NCBI RefSeq assembly: GCF_002897295.1 | Contig: NZ_BEXF01000013.1 | Location: forward strand, 62,001 to 126,000 | Length of the DNA: 64,000 nucleotides | Source: Brevibacillus reuszeri | Lineage (GTDB): Bacteria > Bacillota > Bacilli > Brevibacillales > Brevibacillaceae | Direction: 5' to 3' | Part shown: one piece after another, positions 17,202 to 26,981 of the stretch | Layout: each line of letters starts with the position of its first letter | Position numbering within the stretch: the stretch's first letter is position 1 | Made by a program: the position numbers and the translations under genes | Notes under the pieces: generated by a model | Databases searched by the model: none | The model's input: only the letters and a program-made list of their open reading frames with translations | What the model was told of the DNA's origin: nothing

Positions 17202-19295
17202 ATGATCTGGGAAGTGCTGTTATACGGATTAGGGAGTGGTGGCGGCGTTTATATCGCTCTCTTATCGAAAAAATGGAATGGAGCGAAGCGGTGGGAAGAT
17301 GTTTCCTTTTTACAGGGAATCGGACTCATTGCTTGGTGTATCGGTAGTTTGCTGGCACTATCATCTGTATGGTGGATCCAGAAATTGAGCCTGCCTATTT
17401 CTTTGCTTACATATGTTTTTTTCCTCAGGTCACTGCACGTATTTCCACTCGCTTCTCACGCTACCTATGAACGGTGGAAAATGGTTCTAGACACGCTTGC
17501 GTTGATTGTCACTTTTTTGCTGCTGGTTATTTTTCATGATCTTACCAACCACGAAAATAGGCATACACCGAAGATGATATATTGGCAAGGTGGATTTTAC
17601 TTGCTGTTGCCCGCAATCAGTCTGCTTCTCATCATCCGGCAATTGCAGGGAGCGGCTCGGTTAAAACGAGGAAGACTGCTGTTGTCAACGATCATGTTTA
17701 TTGCCGTTATGATGATGACACCGATGGTTCCTTCCTATGTCATGATCTGGTGTGTACTGATCGCGTTTGGATGCTTGTTTTACGCTCATCATAGGCTTGG
17801 CGAGCAGCAAACGGTTCAAATAGCCCACACCGAGTATCGTTATTTGTTTGAAAGACAGAAGCTCGGGAAGCAGGATGCGATTATGGTGCAGCTCATATTG
17901 CTTTCGATTGTAGCAATGCTAGCGGCCATACCAGATATCCCTTTTTATGGAAAGGTAGGTCTTGGAGCGGGAATTTTGTTTGGGCTGGTTCGTGTCTATC
18001 TGACAAGTCGCGAAAATCATCATTTGATGAATGAGACATTAGTCGCAGCAAGTCTTCTCGAGCAAAAATATGAGAATCAGCTGGAGCAAATTCAGTTACA
18101 GAACATGCAATTGTCCCGGGTCCTAGGTCTGAAGCAAAATTATGAATACCTGCTTCTGGCAAGCAATGAGCAGAGCCTTCGGGAAGTCAATTATGAGACG
18201 CTTCAGCAGGTGATAGAAGAGCTGGTAGATACGTGGTTTGCCAAAATGGATACGCTCACTTTTTTGCAGCTATCTCTGGAGTCGAAGTGCGGAGAAGTCT
18301 ACTATCGCCTGGAGCGTGGAACGAAAGTTTGTACAGGCAACCTGCATATGGTCGACCAGCGGGTGGTTGTTTCTGAACAGCGGGATACAGCGTTGATCCC
18401 GCGGTATGTTTCCCTGGTTGCGCAAATATCGGTAGCTGATCAAGGGCATGCAGAGCTGGAGCAATCCTTTTTTCAAGTGCTGCTGGTAAATGTGAGAGGG
18501 CTCATCCTGCGCTGCCTGCATGAGCATCAAGCGCTGGAGCTCGGGGTGATGGAAACAGAGATGGGGCTTGCCAGACGTATTCAATCGATGCTCATTCCCA
18601 AAGAAGAATGGATCATCAAAGGCCTCAGAGCTCGTACTGTCTATGCACCGATTACTTATGTAGGCGGCGATTATGTTGATTATATTCGGATCGATGATCG
18701 ATATGTTTGTTTTATCGTGGCCGATGTGTCAGGTCATGGATTGCCGGCTAGCTTATTGGCAACGGGCATATCAAGTGCAGCAAGAGCTGTTTTGCAGACG
18801 AGCTGGTCCCCAGATGAGATCCTTGAAAGACTGAATCAGCTGCTGTACGAAAATTTATCGAAGACCCGCTCCTTCATCACGATGATGGTTACCGTCTATG
18901 ACAGCTATGAGCATAAATTGCTTCTAAGCCGCGCAGGTCATCCTCAGCCACTGTATCTTTCCAAAAGCAAACAATCCGTCTTGGATTGCAGTGGAGGGGT
19001 CGGACTGGGGCTTTTGCCTGATAGCACTTATCCGCTCGAGGAAGTACTCTTAAAAGAAGAGGCCATTCTCCTCATTTATACAGATGGATTGGTCAATACT
19101 GGTAGAAAAGATGCATTTCGTTGCTTGCAGCAATGGCTGGTGGAATTATCTGCATTATTGGACGAGGCTGAAAGCACAAATGATGGGGTTATCGATCGGG
19201 TAGAATCGCATGTATGGGGAATGACGCGAAGAGAAAAGCAATTGGATGATATGTCTGTGCTGATCCTTCAATTTCAGTCTGCACCTCCGATATAG
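17202..19295 (+). CDS. Membrane PP2C-type phosphatase (SpoIIE/RsbU family)
   Basis: ATG 17202 follows AAAGGTGATACAA. The 697-residue protein has about eight to ten hydrophobic segments in residues 1-300, a linker/sensor region, and a C-terminal PP2C domain (about 480-695) with VGGDYVDYI, VADVSGHGLPASLL, TDGL and a final DDMSVLIL; all metal-binding Asp residues are visible. Enzymes of this kind dephosphorylate STAS-domain anti-anti-sigma factors. The layout recalls SpoIIE, but it is not spoIIE by context. Its likely partners, a GHKL kinase and a STAS protein, follow directly. This block is absent between ysxE and valS in B. subtilis. Confidence 0.88.
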   Translation: MIWEVLLYGLGSGGGVYIALLSKKWNGAKRWEDVSFLQGIGLIAWCIGSLLALSSVWWIQKLSLPISLLTYVFFLRSLHVFPLASHATYERWKMVLDTLALIVTFLLLVIFHDLTNHENRHTPKMIYWQGGFYLLLPAISLLLIIRQLQGAARLKRGRLLLSTIMFIAVMMMTPMVPSYVMIWCVLIAFGCLFYAHHRLGEQQTVQIAHTEYRYLFERQKLGKQDAIMVQLILLSIVAMLAAIPDIPFYGKVGLGAGILFGLVRVYLTSRENHHLMNETLVAASLLEQKYENQLEQIQLQNMQLSRVLGLKQNYEYLLLASNEQSLREVNYETLQQVIEELVDTWFAKMDTLTFLQLSLESKCGEVYYRLERGTKVCTGNLHMVDQRVVVSEQRDTALIPRYVSLVAQISVADQGHAELEQSFFQVLLVNVRGLILRCLHEHQALELGVMETEMGLARRIQSMLIPKEEWIIKGLRARTVYAPITYVGGDYVDYIRIDDRYVCFIVADVSGHGLPASLLATGISSAARAVLQTSWSPDEILERLNQLLYENLSKTRSFITMMVTVYDSYEHKLLLSRAGHPQPLYLSKSKQSVLDCSGGVGLGLLPDSTYPLEEVLLKEEAILLIYTDGLVNTGRKDAFRCLQQWLVELSALLDEAESTNDGVIDRVESHVWGMTRREKQLDDMSVLILQFQSAPPI

Positions 19296-19369
19296 TCCAA
19301 CAGCTACCGGAATGTTATGATACAAAATAGTAATCCAGCAAAAAACGCCAATGAACAGGAGGATGAACC

Positions 19370-20608
19370 GTGATTCTGTGTGAGCAGTGTCCGGACAATC
19401 CTGATTGTCGTAATTGCCTGGATGCTCTGCGCTCAGGGGGTTCTGCGCAAAAAGTACTTCCACCTAGGTCGGTACAGGTAACCAATCTTGCGACGATGGA
19501 GACAACGGTAGCGCAGCTGCATGCAGTGAGTCGGACGGCAATCGGGTTGTATAGCAGGGAGCATTCTTTGCATGGACGTATGGAGGTAGAGCTGGCAGCA
19601 GATTTCCGGATTATTGGCGGTGGACTGCGAGGAATTGCCGGCGTACCCTACTATGTCATTGATATAGAAAAAGTATTGCGGCGAGAGGAAGTTTTGGAAC
19701 GACTTCTGCTCGATGAATTTCATAATTGGCACATGAGTGACGAGTTGAACCCGATCGACGTCTTACCAGATTGGAAAGAGCGGGATGATAAACGTGGGCT
19801 TTTGATTAAGCAAGAGCTGCAAAAGCTATCGATCTTGCGGCGGATCGAGACAATCTTTCTGTATCTTTACGATAATGGAAGCTTGCGCTCTATCGGTTCT
19901 AGCCGTGCAGATCATGACATTGAGCGTGAGATGAGGCGCTTGGTGGAGTCCGCTGCGGGCGATGGTGCATCTGTGAGAGAACAAATCATGTCCTCTGATG
20001 GGCAAAAGGTGTTCGAAGTGTATGCATCTCCACTGCCTGATCAAAGCTGTGGAATTGCGCTCATCGATGTTACAGCGGCGATTCTGGAAGAGCGTAAACG
20101 CAAGCGGCGGGAATGGGAAATTTACAGGGACATTTTGGCGGTCGTTACCAAAGAAAAGCTTCTACTGTTAAGTGACGAGGAATTGTTTTTCTTGCTACGG
20201 GAAGGTCATAAGTCTCTGGCAATGGATTTACGAGCACCTGAGCAGCTGGCAGAGCTGCGACGTTCTTTCAAACGTGCATTAGAACCGGTCGGTATTTCTG
20301 ATAAACGATTGCTGCAGTTTATGGTAGCAGTCAATGAGGCAGCCTCCAATACGCTTAAGCATGGCAGTGGGGGAACAATCACCTTGCATATTTCAACAGA
20401 CAAAACCTTGTGCAGAGCTGTTATTCACGACACAGGTCAAGGAATCGTTTTGGAGGATTTGCCGCGCGTGACGCTACAGCACGGCTTTTCTACGCGACAT
20501 TCCCTCGGGGCAGGGTTTCAGGTGATGCTGCAATATTGTGATCGGGTGTATCTTGGTAGCTCTCTGGCAGGCACCAAGTTGATTTTGGAATGCGTCATTG
20601 CCACATAA
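19370..20608 (+). CDS. RsbW-like serine kinase with N-terminal Cys4 motif and sensor region
   Basis: GTG 19370 follows ACAGGAGGATG. The 412-residue protein starts with Cys4-x2-Cys7-x5-Cys13-x2-Cys16, a possible Zn or Fe-S site. Residues about 45-230 form a mixed alpha/beta region, perhaps GAF/PAS-like (IRRIETIFLYLYDNGSLRSIG). Residues about 300-410 are a GHKL ATPase of the RsbW/SpoIIAB type: VNEAASNTLKHG (N-box), DTGQGI (G1), SLGAGFQVML (G2). Such kinases phosphorylate STAS partners; direct binding of a sigma factor is possible but no sigma gene is present here. Most RsbW proteins are about 160 residues, so the long N-terminal part is unusual. Confidence 0.85.
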   Translation: MILCEQCPDNPDCRNCLDALRSGGSAQKVLPPRSVQVTNLATMETTVAQLHAVSRTAIGLYSREHSLHGRMEVELAADFRIIGGGLRGIAGVPYYVIDIEKVLRREEVLERLLLDEFHNWHMSDELNPIDVLPDWKERDDKRGLLIKQELQKLSILRRIETIFLYLYDNGSLRSIGSSRADHDIEREMRRLVESAAGDGASVREQIMSSDGQKVFEVYASPLPDQSCGIALIDVTAAILEERKRKRREWEIYRDILAVVTKEKLLLLSDEELFFLLREGHKSLAMDLRAPEQLAELRRSFKRALEPVGISDKRLLQFMVAVNEAASNTLKHGSGGTITLHISTDKTLCRAVIHDTGQGIVLEDLPRVTLQHGFSTRHSLGAGFQVMLQYCDRVYLGSSLAGTKLILECVIAT

Positions 20609-20633
20609 AGGGAATTTCAAGAATGTGTCAAAT

Positions 20634-20665
20634 GTTTGTAAATGAGTGAGAGCGGGTACTATAGT
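20634..20665 (+). promoter_or_regulatory. Sigma-B-like promoter overlapping a sigma-A-like promoter
   Basis: GTTTGT (20634-20639), 14 bases, GGGTAC (20654-20659) matches the sigma-B consensus GTTTaa-N12/15-GGGTAt. Overlapping it, TTGTAA (20636-20641), 18 bases, TATAGT (20660-20665) fits sigma-A. It lies upstream of the STAS antagonist gene. Confidence 0.45.
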
Positions 20666-20720
20666 AAATAGAGAAGGAAGTACGTCCGTAGTACCGATAC
20701 CTTTTGAGAGGAGTTAGAGC

Positions 20721-21044
20721 ATGGACTACCGAGCAACAGAGACAAACGGGCAGGCTACGTTGTTTTTCGCCGGAGAGCTGGACATGGCTGTAGGTGATCA
20801 AGTAGGTGAGTTGATCCAACAGTATGGAGGGCGAAATCAAACCGTTACTGTCGATTTTCAAGGTGTATCCTTTGTAGATTCTTCCGGTATTGGCAGTCTT
20901 TTTTTTACAACGAAAGAATTGCTTGCTTTGGGCAAACAAGTGGAAATTGTTAATGTTCGCGAAGAAATACTGGACATACTAAGTGTACTTGGCTTCACCG
21001 ATGCACTGGGCATCAGTGTTGGCAAGGCGGAAAAAACCGGGTGA
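20721..21044 (+). CDS. STAS-domain anti-sigma factor antagonist (RsbV/SpoIIAA-like)
   Basis: The 107-residue single-domain protein carries the STAS signature FQGVSFVDSSGIGSLFF, with the DSSG serine(s) at 54-55 as the phosphorylation site in this family. It follows GAGAGGAGTTAGAGC. In partner switching, the unphosphorylated form traps the kinase; the PP2C enzyme upstream would reactivate it. It has its own promoter region, separate from the two genes before it. Confidence 0.9.
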   Translation: MDYRATETNGQATLFFAGELDMAVGDQVGELIQQYGGRNQTVTVDFQGVSFVDSSGIGSLFFTTKELLALGKQVEIVNVREEILDILSVLGFTDALGISVGKAEKTG

Positions 21045-21052
21045 AACCGGGT

Positions 21053-21082
21053 TTGACGCATAACGGACTGATTGTATATAAT
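21053..21082 (+). promoter_or_regulatory. Promoter of the valS leader
   Basis: TTGACG (21053-21058), 18 bases, TATAAT (21077-21082). Confidence 0.65.
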
Positions 21083-21089
21083 AACGTAG

Positions 21090-21366
21090 AGCTAATTGTC
21101 AATTACATATCTAATCAACAATGATCGGGAAGAGTAGGTCAGGATGCCTTGGCAGAGAGGAGAATCAGTTGCTGCGAGATTCTCTAAGGAAAAATGACTG
21201 AAGGTCGCCCGGGAGTTATTCCAGTGAAAGCAAATAGCGTAGCTGGAAACGGATCGCAACCGTTATCTTGTCAGAGGGAACATGCATGGTCGTTTTACGC
21301 GATGCATGTTAACAAAGGTGGTACCGCGAAATAATCCTTTCGTCCTTTGGATGAGGGGTTTTTTTT
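21090..21366 (+). promoter_or_regulatory. T-box riboswitch (valine) upstream of valS
   Basis: The leader holds a perfect T-box core AAGGTGGTACCGCG (21315-21328). Stem I begins around GGGAAGAGTA (21127-21136) and its 3' side has TGACTGAAGGTCGCC, in which GTC (21204-21206), a valine codon, sits where the specifier is expected. The terminator is CCTTTCGTCC (21336-21345) pairing with GGATGAGGGG (21349-21358), then a long T-run. Uncharged tRNA-Val would favour the antiterminator and valS expression. The specifier assignment is inferred from the position of GAA and the flanking stem. Confidence 0.93.
21336..21366 (+). terminator. Conditional terminator of the T-box leader
   Basis: A ten-pair stem with three G-U pairs and a three-base loop is followed by TTTTTTTT. 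The 5' arm lies just after the T-box core, as expected for mutually exclusive folding. Confidence 0.85.
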
Positions 21367-21390
21367 ATTTTTTTCAAGGAGGAGTCACAT

Positions 21391-24063
21391 ATGTCAACAC
21401 AGCCAACACAAGACATTGACCAGCTGCTGCCGAAAAATTATGATCCAAAGGCAGCTGAAAACAAATGGTATCCGTACTGGATTCAAAAAGAGTTTTTTAA
21501 AGCGCACCGCGACCCTAATAAAAAGCCGTACACGATTGTGATCCCGCCTCCGAATGTCACAGGGAAGCTCCATCTGGGGCACGCACTTGATACGACACTC
21601 CAAGACATCATCACTCGTACGAAGCGGATGCAAGGATATAGCACACTGTTTTTACCAGGGATGGACCACGCGGGTATCGCTACACAGGCTCGCGTAGAAG
21701 CAACTCTGCGTGAGGAAGGCATCTCCCGTCATGATCTTGGACGTGAAAAATTCGTGGAAAAGGTATGGGAATGGAAGCATATTTACGCTTCGCACATCCG
21801 TGAGCAGTGGGAGAAGCTTGGTCTGGCGCTGGATTACTCCCGTGAGCGCTTTACGATGGATGAGGGCTTGTCCCGTGCCGTACGTGAGGTTTTCGTTCGC
21901 CTTTATGAAAAAGGTCTGATCTACCGCGGCAACCGCATCATCAACTGGGATCCGGCAGCACGCACAGCCTTGTCTGATATCGAGGTTATTTACAAAGAAG
22001 TCAAAGGTGCTATGCACCACATGCGCTACCCGCTGGCTGATGGAAGCGGACATATTGAAGTGGCTACGACACGTCCGGAGACGATGCTGGGGGATACAGC
22101 CGTCGCTGTCCATCCAGAAGACGAGCGCTATAAGCATTTGATCGGAAAAACTGTTATTTTGCCAGTAGTGGGACGCGAAATTCCAATCGTGGCAGATGAC
22201 TATGTTGATCCTGAATTTGGTTCAGGTGCAGTAAAAATTACGCCAGCACATGATCCTAACGACTTTGAGCTCGGTCTGCGCCATCAACTGCCGCAAATCG
22301 TTGTCATGGATGAAACAGGTACGATGAACGACCAAGCAGGCATTTACAAAGGTCTTGATCGTTTTGCCTGCCGTAAACAAATCATCAAGGACCTCACCGA
22401 GCAAGGCATCATGTTCAAGGTGGAGGAGCACATTCACCAGGTTGGACACAGCGAACGCAGCGATGCAGTAGTTGAGCCGTATTTGTCTACTCAATGGTTC
22501 GTAAAAATGCAGCCACTTGCTGATAAGGCACTGGAAAACGCTGCGAGTGAAGACAGTGTCAAATTTGTACCAGAGCGCTTCAAAACAAATTATTTGCGCT
22601 GGATCGAAAATATTCGCGACTGGTGCATTTCTCGTCAGCTTTGGTGGGGACACCGCATTCCTGCATGGTATTGCTCCGATTGTGGCGAAACCATCGTTTC
22701 ACGTGATGACGTGACAGAGTGCCCATGCTGCCACAGCCACCAGCTCACGCAAGACAATGATGTTCTCGATACATGGTTCTCTTCGGGATTGTGGCCGTTC
22801 TCTACGCTAGGCTGGCCGGAAGAATCCGAAGACATGAAGTACTTCTATCCAACAAACGTACTGGTAACAGGTTACGATATCATCTTCTTCTGGGTTGCAC
22901 GTATGATGTTTAGTGGTCTGGAATTCACTGGAAAAAATCCATTTGAGACCGTTTTGATCCATGGCATCATCCGCGACTCCGAAGGACGCAAAATGTCCAA
23001 GTCGCTCGGCAACGGTGTCGATCCGATGGAAGTAATTGAAAAATACGGTGCTGACGCGCTGCGCTTCACATTGGCAACGGGCAACTCCCCAGGGAACGAC
23101 CAACGCTTCTATTGGGAAAAGGTTGAGGCAAACCGCAACTTTGCCAACAAGATCTGGAATGCGTCCCGTTTTGCCTTGATGAACCTGACTGACTTCAGCT
23201 ACGACGATATTGATCTGAGTGGCGAGCTGTCTACACCAGACAAGTGGATTCTGTCCCGCCTGCAAGCAACGATTGCGGATGTAACACGTCTCTCTGATGC
23301 CTTTGAATTCGGAGAAGTAGGCCGTGTCCTTTACAACTTCATCTGGGATGATCTGTGCGATTGGTATATCGAGATGGCGAAGCTCCCATTGTACGGTACA
23401 GATGCAGCAGCGAAAAAGACAACGCAATCCGTACTCGTAACAGTGCTTGATCAGACGCTCAAGCTCCTGCATCCGTTCATGCCGTTTATGACAGAGGAAA
23501 TTTGGCAGGCATTGCCGCACCAAGGCGAGAGTATTACGGTAGCTCCTTGGCCAGTTGTAAACGAAAATTGGGTATTTGCTGAGGCAGAGAGCGAAATGTC
23601 TCTACTCATGGAAGTTATCCGCAGCGTACGTAACATCCGTGCAGAAGTAAACGTGCCGATGTCCAAAAAGATCGAGCTGTTGATCAAGCCAAGCGACGCG
23701 ACTTCAGCAGAGCGTCTGGCGCGTGGTGAGGAGTATATTGCTCGTTTCTGCAATCCGGAGAGACTGGAAATCAATCAGCAGCTGGCGACGCCAGATAAGG
23801 CGATGTCTGCTGTTGTGACCGGAGCAGAGCTGTTCTTGCCACTGGCTGGCTTGCTTGATCTGGATCAAGAGCTGAAGCGTTTGGAAAAAGAACTGTCCGG
23901 CTTGCACGGCGAAGTAGAGCGGATTGAGAAGAAGCTAAACAACGCAGGCTTTATGGCCAAGGCACCAGAAAAAGTGGTTGCAGAAGAAAAAGCCAAAATG
24001 GCTGACTACATGGAAAAGCGGGATAAAGTGATTGCAAGGCTTGCTGAATTGAAGGGCGAATGA
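21391..24063 (+). CDS. valS: Valyl-tRNA synthetase
   Basis: The 890-residue class I synthetase charges tRNA-Val. HIGH-type motif [15 protein letters not shown] is near residue 50, the editing domain includes [14 protein letters not shown], a zinc-like cluster CSDCGE/CPCC appears at about 430-455, KMSKSLGN at about 535, and the C-terminal arm is a coiled coil ([15 protein letters not shown]). ATG follows AAGGAGGAGTCAC. It is controlled by the T-box leader. Confidence 0.98.
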   Translation: MSTQPTQDIDQLLPKNYDPKAAENKWYPYWIQKEFFKAHRDPNKKPYTIVIPPPNVTGKLHLGHALDTTLQDIITRTKRMQGYSTLFLPGMDHAGIATQARVEATLREEGISRHDLGREKFVEKVWEWKHIYASHIREQWEKLGLALDYSRERFTMDEGLSRAVREVFVRLYEKGLIYRGNRIINWDPAARTALSDIEVIYKEVKGAMHHMRYPLADGSGHIEVATTRPETMLGDTAVAVHPEDERYKHLIGKTVILPVVGREIPIVADDYVDPEFGSGAVKITPAHDPNDFELGLRHQLPQIVVMDETGTMNDQAGIYKGLDRFACRKQIIKDLTEQGIMFKVEEHIHQVGHSERSDAVVEPYLSTQWFVKMQPLADKALENAASEDSVKFVPERFKTNYLRWIENIRDWCISRQLWWGHRIPAWYCSDCGETIVSRDDVTECPCCHSHQLTQDNDVLDTWFSSGLWPFSTLGWPEESEDMKYFYPTNVLVTGYDIIFFWVARMMFSGLEFTGKNPFETVLIHGIIRDSEGRKMSKSLGNGVDPMEVIEKYGADALRFTLATGNSPGNDQRFYWEKVEANRNFANKIWNASRFALMNLTDFSYDDIDLSGELSTPDKWILSRLQATIADVTRLSDAFEFGEVGRVLYNFIWDDLCDWYIEMAKLPLYGTDAAAKKTTQSVLVTVLDQTLKLLHPFMPFMTEEIWQALPHQGESITVAPWPVVNENWVFAEAESEMSLLMEVIRSVRNIRAEVNVPMSKKIELLIKPSDATSAERLARGEEYIARFCNPERLEINQQLATPDKAMSAVVTGAELFLPLAGLLDLDQELKRLEKELSGLHGEVERIEKKLNNAGFMAKAPEKVVAEEKAKMADYMEKRDKVIARLAELKGE

Positions 24064-24106
24064 TCCTTTAGCTAACCGCATATTTTTGAGAATGGAGCAT
24101 TGTGGT

Positions 24107-25477
24107 ATGCATGCAGAAGAATTTGTCGAATATACACAAGCGCTTGACTGGTTGCATGGCCTACTAGCTTTTGGTCAACGACCAGGGCTGGAAAGAATGC
24201 AATGGGTGTTGGAAGAGCTGGGACACCCCGAGCGTAGAGTGCCGTTCATCCATGTAGCAGGCACGAATGGTAAAGGCTCTACCTGCGCATATCTTACGCA
24301 GATGCTGATGGAAGCAGGCTACAGTGTTGGTACGTTTACTTCTCCCTATTTGATCGATTTTCGGGAGCGTATTCGTTTTAATGGGAATATGATTCCAGAG
24401 GAAGACCTGCTGAAGCTGGTGAACGAGGTAAAGGTCCTGGTGAATCGCTGCGAGCAGGAAACAGAGTTTGGATCGCCTACAGAGTTTGAGGTGATTACGC
24501 TGATTGCCATTCTGTATTATGCCAGAGTGGCAAGACCAGCGGTAGTCGTATGGGAAACGGGACTTGGCGGACGTTTGGATTCTACAAACGTCGTCATCCC
24601 GCTCGTTTCCGTCATTACCAACATTGGACTCGATCATACAAATGTTTTGGGTGACAATCTGGTAGACATCGCTCGGGAAAAGGCAGGGATTATCAAGCCT
24701 GGCGTGCCTGTCGTAACTGGAGAAACCAGACCTGAGGTACTCGCTGTGATCCAGGAGCGTGCCAATCAGACACGTAGTACACTCTATCAAATCGGTAAGG
24801 ATTTTCATGGAGAACAGATTTCGGAACAGCTGGGTGAACAACAGTTTCGTTATCACAGCATCCACCGACGCCATGAGTCCTCCTACCGTTTGACTATGAA
24901 TGGAAGTCATCAGACAAATAACGCTTCGGTGGCTCTGATGACTATCGATGTCTTGCGCAACTATTTCTCTTTTTTGCTGGAAGAGGAGGAATTGTTTCGA
25001 GGTTTGCAACAAACGCGCTGGCCTGGTCGTCTAGAAGTAGTCTCCCCAAGACCTTTGGTACTCTTGGACGGGGCACACAACCAAGAGGGGATGGAAGCGC
25101 TCGTAAGCAGTTTGGATCGTTTGTTGCCACAGGGCAAGCACTTGCATCTGCTCTTTTCCGGGCTTTCGGATAAGCCGCTTGCGAAAATGGCAGAAACGCT
25201 CGCACCGCTCAGATCTCGCATTGAGACTATTCATGTGACGACGTTCGACTTTCCACGTGCAGCAAAAGCAGCAGAATTGCACGATGCGTTTCAATCAGGC
25301 GGATGGGAAGAGAATCTTCTCAGTACCGTTTCTGACTGGCGAGCATTTCTACTTGCTTGGACGAAGGAGAAGCAAGCAGCGAAATCAGACGACAGCTTAG
25401 TTATCTGCGGCTCGCTCTACTTCATCGCCCAAGTGCGCGCATTCTTTCCCACTACAGTAGAAGAGGCAGGTGAATAG
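24107..25477 (+). CDS. folC: Folylpolyglutamate/dihydrofolate synthase
   Basis: The 456-residue Mur-ligase-like enzyme adds glutamate to folates. The P-loop [15 protein letters not shown] is at about residue 50, with [13 protein letters not shown] and [13 protein letters not shown] later. ATG 24107 ([13 protein letters not shown]) is chosen because GGAG lies 9 bases upstream; an earlier in-frame ATG at 24086 is less well served. folC follows valS as in B. subtilis and ends one base before murC. Confidence 0.95.
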   Translation: MHAEEFVEYTQALDWLHGLLAFGQRPGLERMQWVLEELGHPERRVPFIHVAGTNGKGSTCAYLTQMLMEAGYSVGTFTSPYLIDFRERIRFNGNMIPEEDLLKLVNEVKVLVNRCEQETEFGSPTEFEVITLIAILYYARVARPAVVVWETGLGGRLDSTNVVIPLVSVITNIGLDHTNVLGDNLVDIAREKAGIIKPGVPVVTGETRPEVLAVIQERANQTRSTLYQIGKDFHGEQISEQLGEQQFRYHSIHRRHESSYRLTMNGSHQTNNASVALMTIDVLRNYFSFLLEEEELFRGLQQTRWPGRLEVVSPRPLVLLDGAHNQEGMEALVSSLDRLLPQGKHLHLLFSGLSDKPLAKMAETLAPLRSRIETIHVTTFDFPRAAKAAELHDAFQSGGWEENLLSTVSDWRAFLLAWTKEKQAAKSDDSLVICGSLYFIAQVRAFFPTTVEEAGE

Positions 25478-25478
25478 G

Positions 25479-26861
25479 GTGGATCAGGCTAGGCACGTCC
25501 ACTTTGTGGGCATAGGCGGATATGGCATGAGTGCCATTGCCCGCGTCTTGATCGACCTTGGATACAAGGTAACCGGCTCCGATGTAGCCATGAACGATTT
25601 GGCGAAGAAGCTGGAAGCAAGAGGGGCGGTCGTTCATATCGGCCATCATGCTGCCCACGTGGAGGGAGCAGACATCATCGTATACTCCACCAGCATTCCC
25701 AAAGACAATCCCGAAGTAGTTGCTGCTGAGGCAAAAGGGATTGTGGTCATGCATCGCTCGCAGATGCTCGCCCGCATTTTAAACGAACGGACAGGTGTGG
25801 CGGTAGCAGGAGCGCACGGCAAAACCACGACCACTTCTATGATTTCGCATGTAATGGAAGAGTGCGGAGTTGACCCGACCTTTATTATCGGCGGAGAGCT
25901 GATGAATGCTGGAACCAATGCAAAGGCAGGAACAAGTGATTATGTCATTGCAGAGGCAGATGAAAGCGACGGTTCATTCCTGGAATACAGACCGATGTAT
26001 GAAATTGTAACCAGTATTGAACCGGATCATCTGGAGCATTTCGACGGTGATTTTAACAATTTGAAGCAGGCGTACGTAAAGTTTCTCAGTCATTTAAAGC
26101 CAGGAGGAAAAGCGGTCTTGTGCATCGATGATTCGCATGTGCGGGAAGTGCTTCCTTCGGTTATAGAGACAGTCATTACGTATTCGATTGATCCGGCGAT
26201 CAGTGAGGGGGCGGACTTCCGTGCAGAAGAAATTCAGTGCGGCGACCGTTGCAGCACCTGCAAGATCTATCACAAGGATCAGCTGTTGGGAGAGTTGACA
26301 CTCACTGTACCTGGCAATCACAATATCGCGAATGCACTTGCCGCGATTATCGTTTGCCTGGATACTGGCTTGTCATTTGAGCAGATTGCGGCTGCTTTGA
26401 CTACCTTCCGCGGAGCGAAAAGACGCTTCCAGATTATTGGTGAAGCACGTGATATTCTGGTCGTGGATGACTACGCTCACCATCCGACAGAAATCATTGC
26501 GACGCTGAGCGGGGCAAGAGCTTCTGGAAGAAGAGTCATTGCTGTCTTCCAGCCTCAGCGTTATACTCGCACATTCTTCCTCATGGATGAGTTCAGCCGT
26601 GCTTTCGGGGAAGCGGATGAGGTGATTGTCACAGACATTTATTCACCTGCTGGGGAACCAAAGATTGAGGGAGTCACCTCTGAGGCATTGGTGGAAAAAA
26701 TCCGGATCAATAGCCATCCGCGGGCCCAGTACATCCCGACAAAAGAGCAGATGCAGGAGCAGGTTTTCAAAGATTTGCAGCCTGGTGACCTCGTATTGAC
26801 GATGGGGGCAGGAGATATTTGGAAATCGGCTTATTGGCTTGCAGAAAAGCTGGAAAAGTAA
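25479..26861 (+). CDS. murC: UDP-N-acetylmuramate-L-alanine ligase
   Basis: The 460-residue enzyme adds L-alanine to UDP-MurNAc in peptidoglycan precursor synthesis. Motifs: [14 protein letters not shown], the P-loop [21 protein letters not shown], and [14 protein letters not shown] 25479 lies 5 bases after AGGTGA; a GTG at 25470 is an alternative. In B. subtilis murC is elsewhere, so its coupling to folC is a difference of this lineage. Confidence 0.95.
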   Translation: MDQARHVHFVGIGGYGMSAIARVLIDLGYKVTGSDVAMNDLAKKLEARGAVVHIGHHAAHVEGADIIVYSTSIPKDNPEVVAAEAKGIVVMHRSQMLARILNERTGVAVAGAHGKTTTTSMISHVMEECGVDPTFIIGGELMNAGTNAKAGTSDYVIAEADESDGSFLEYRPMYEIVTSIEPDHLEHFDGDFNNLKQAYVKFLSHLKPGGKAVLCIDDSHVREVLPSVIETVITYSIDPAISEGADFRAEEIQCGDRCSTCKIYHKDQLLGELTLTVPGNHNIANALAAIIVCLDTGLSFEQIAAALTTFRGAKRRFQIIGEARDILVVDDYAHHPTEIIATLSGARASGRRVIAVFQPQRYTRTFFLMDEFSRAFGEADEVIVTDIYSPAGEPKIEGVTSEALVEKIRINSHPRAQYIPTKEQMQEQVFKDLQPGDLVLTMGAGDIWKSAYWLAEKLEK

Positions 26862-26877
26862 GCATACGTAGCATATG

Positions 26878-26909
26878 AAGACTTGGACCGTTTGGTTCAG
26901 GTCTTTTTT
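26878..26909 (+). terminator. Terminator after murC
   Basis: AAGACTTGGACC pairs with GGTTCAGGTCTT over 12 positions (two G-U), loop GTTT, then TTTTT. Confidence 0.85.
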
Positions 26910-26917
26910 AAATAAAA

Positions 26918-26934
26918 TTAGTACCAGATACTAA
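26918..26934 (+). promoter_or_regulatory. FapR-type operator
   Basis: TTAGTACCAGATACTAA is a 17-bp inverted repeat (TTAGTA/TACTAA arms) matching the FapR box that controls fatty acid and phospholipid genes in Bacillales. It overlaps the expected -35 region of the fabH promoter, so binding would block transcription when malonyl-CoA is low. Confidence 0.85.
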
Positions 26935-26944
26935 TACTTGATGA

Positions 26945-26950
26945 TATAAT
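26945..26950 (+). promoter_or_regulatory. -10 element of the fabH promoter
   Basis: A perfect TATAAT, 10 bases after the FapR box. No good -35 hexamer is visible at 17 bp. Confidence 0.6.
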
Positions 26951-26981
26951 AAGGTCATTAAATACATGAGGTGATAATCGT

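Noticed and set aside
21039..21056. ACCGGGTGAAACCGGGT after the STAS gene as a terminator
   Set aside because: It is mainly a direct repeat; only about five base pairs can form.
24164..25012. 282-codon minus-strand open frame
   Set aside because: Antisense shadow of folC.
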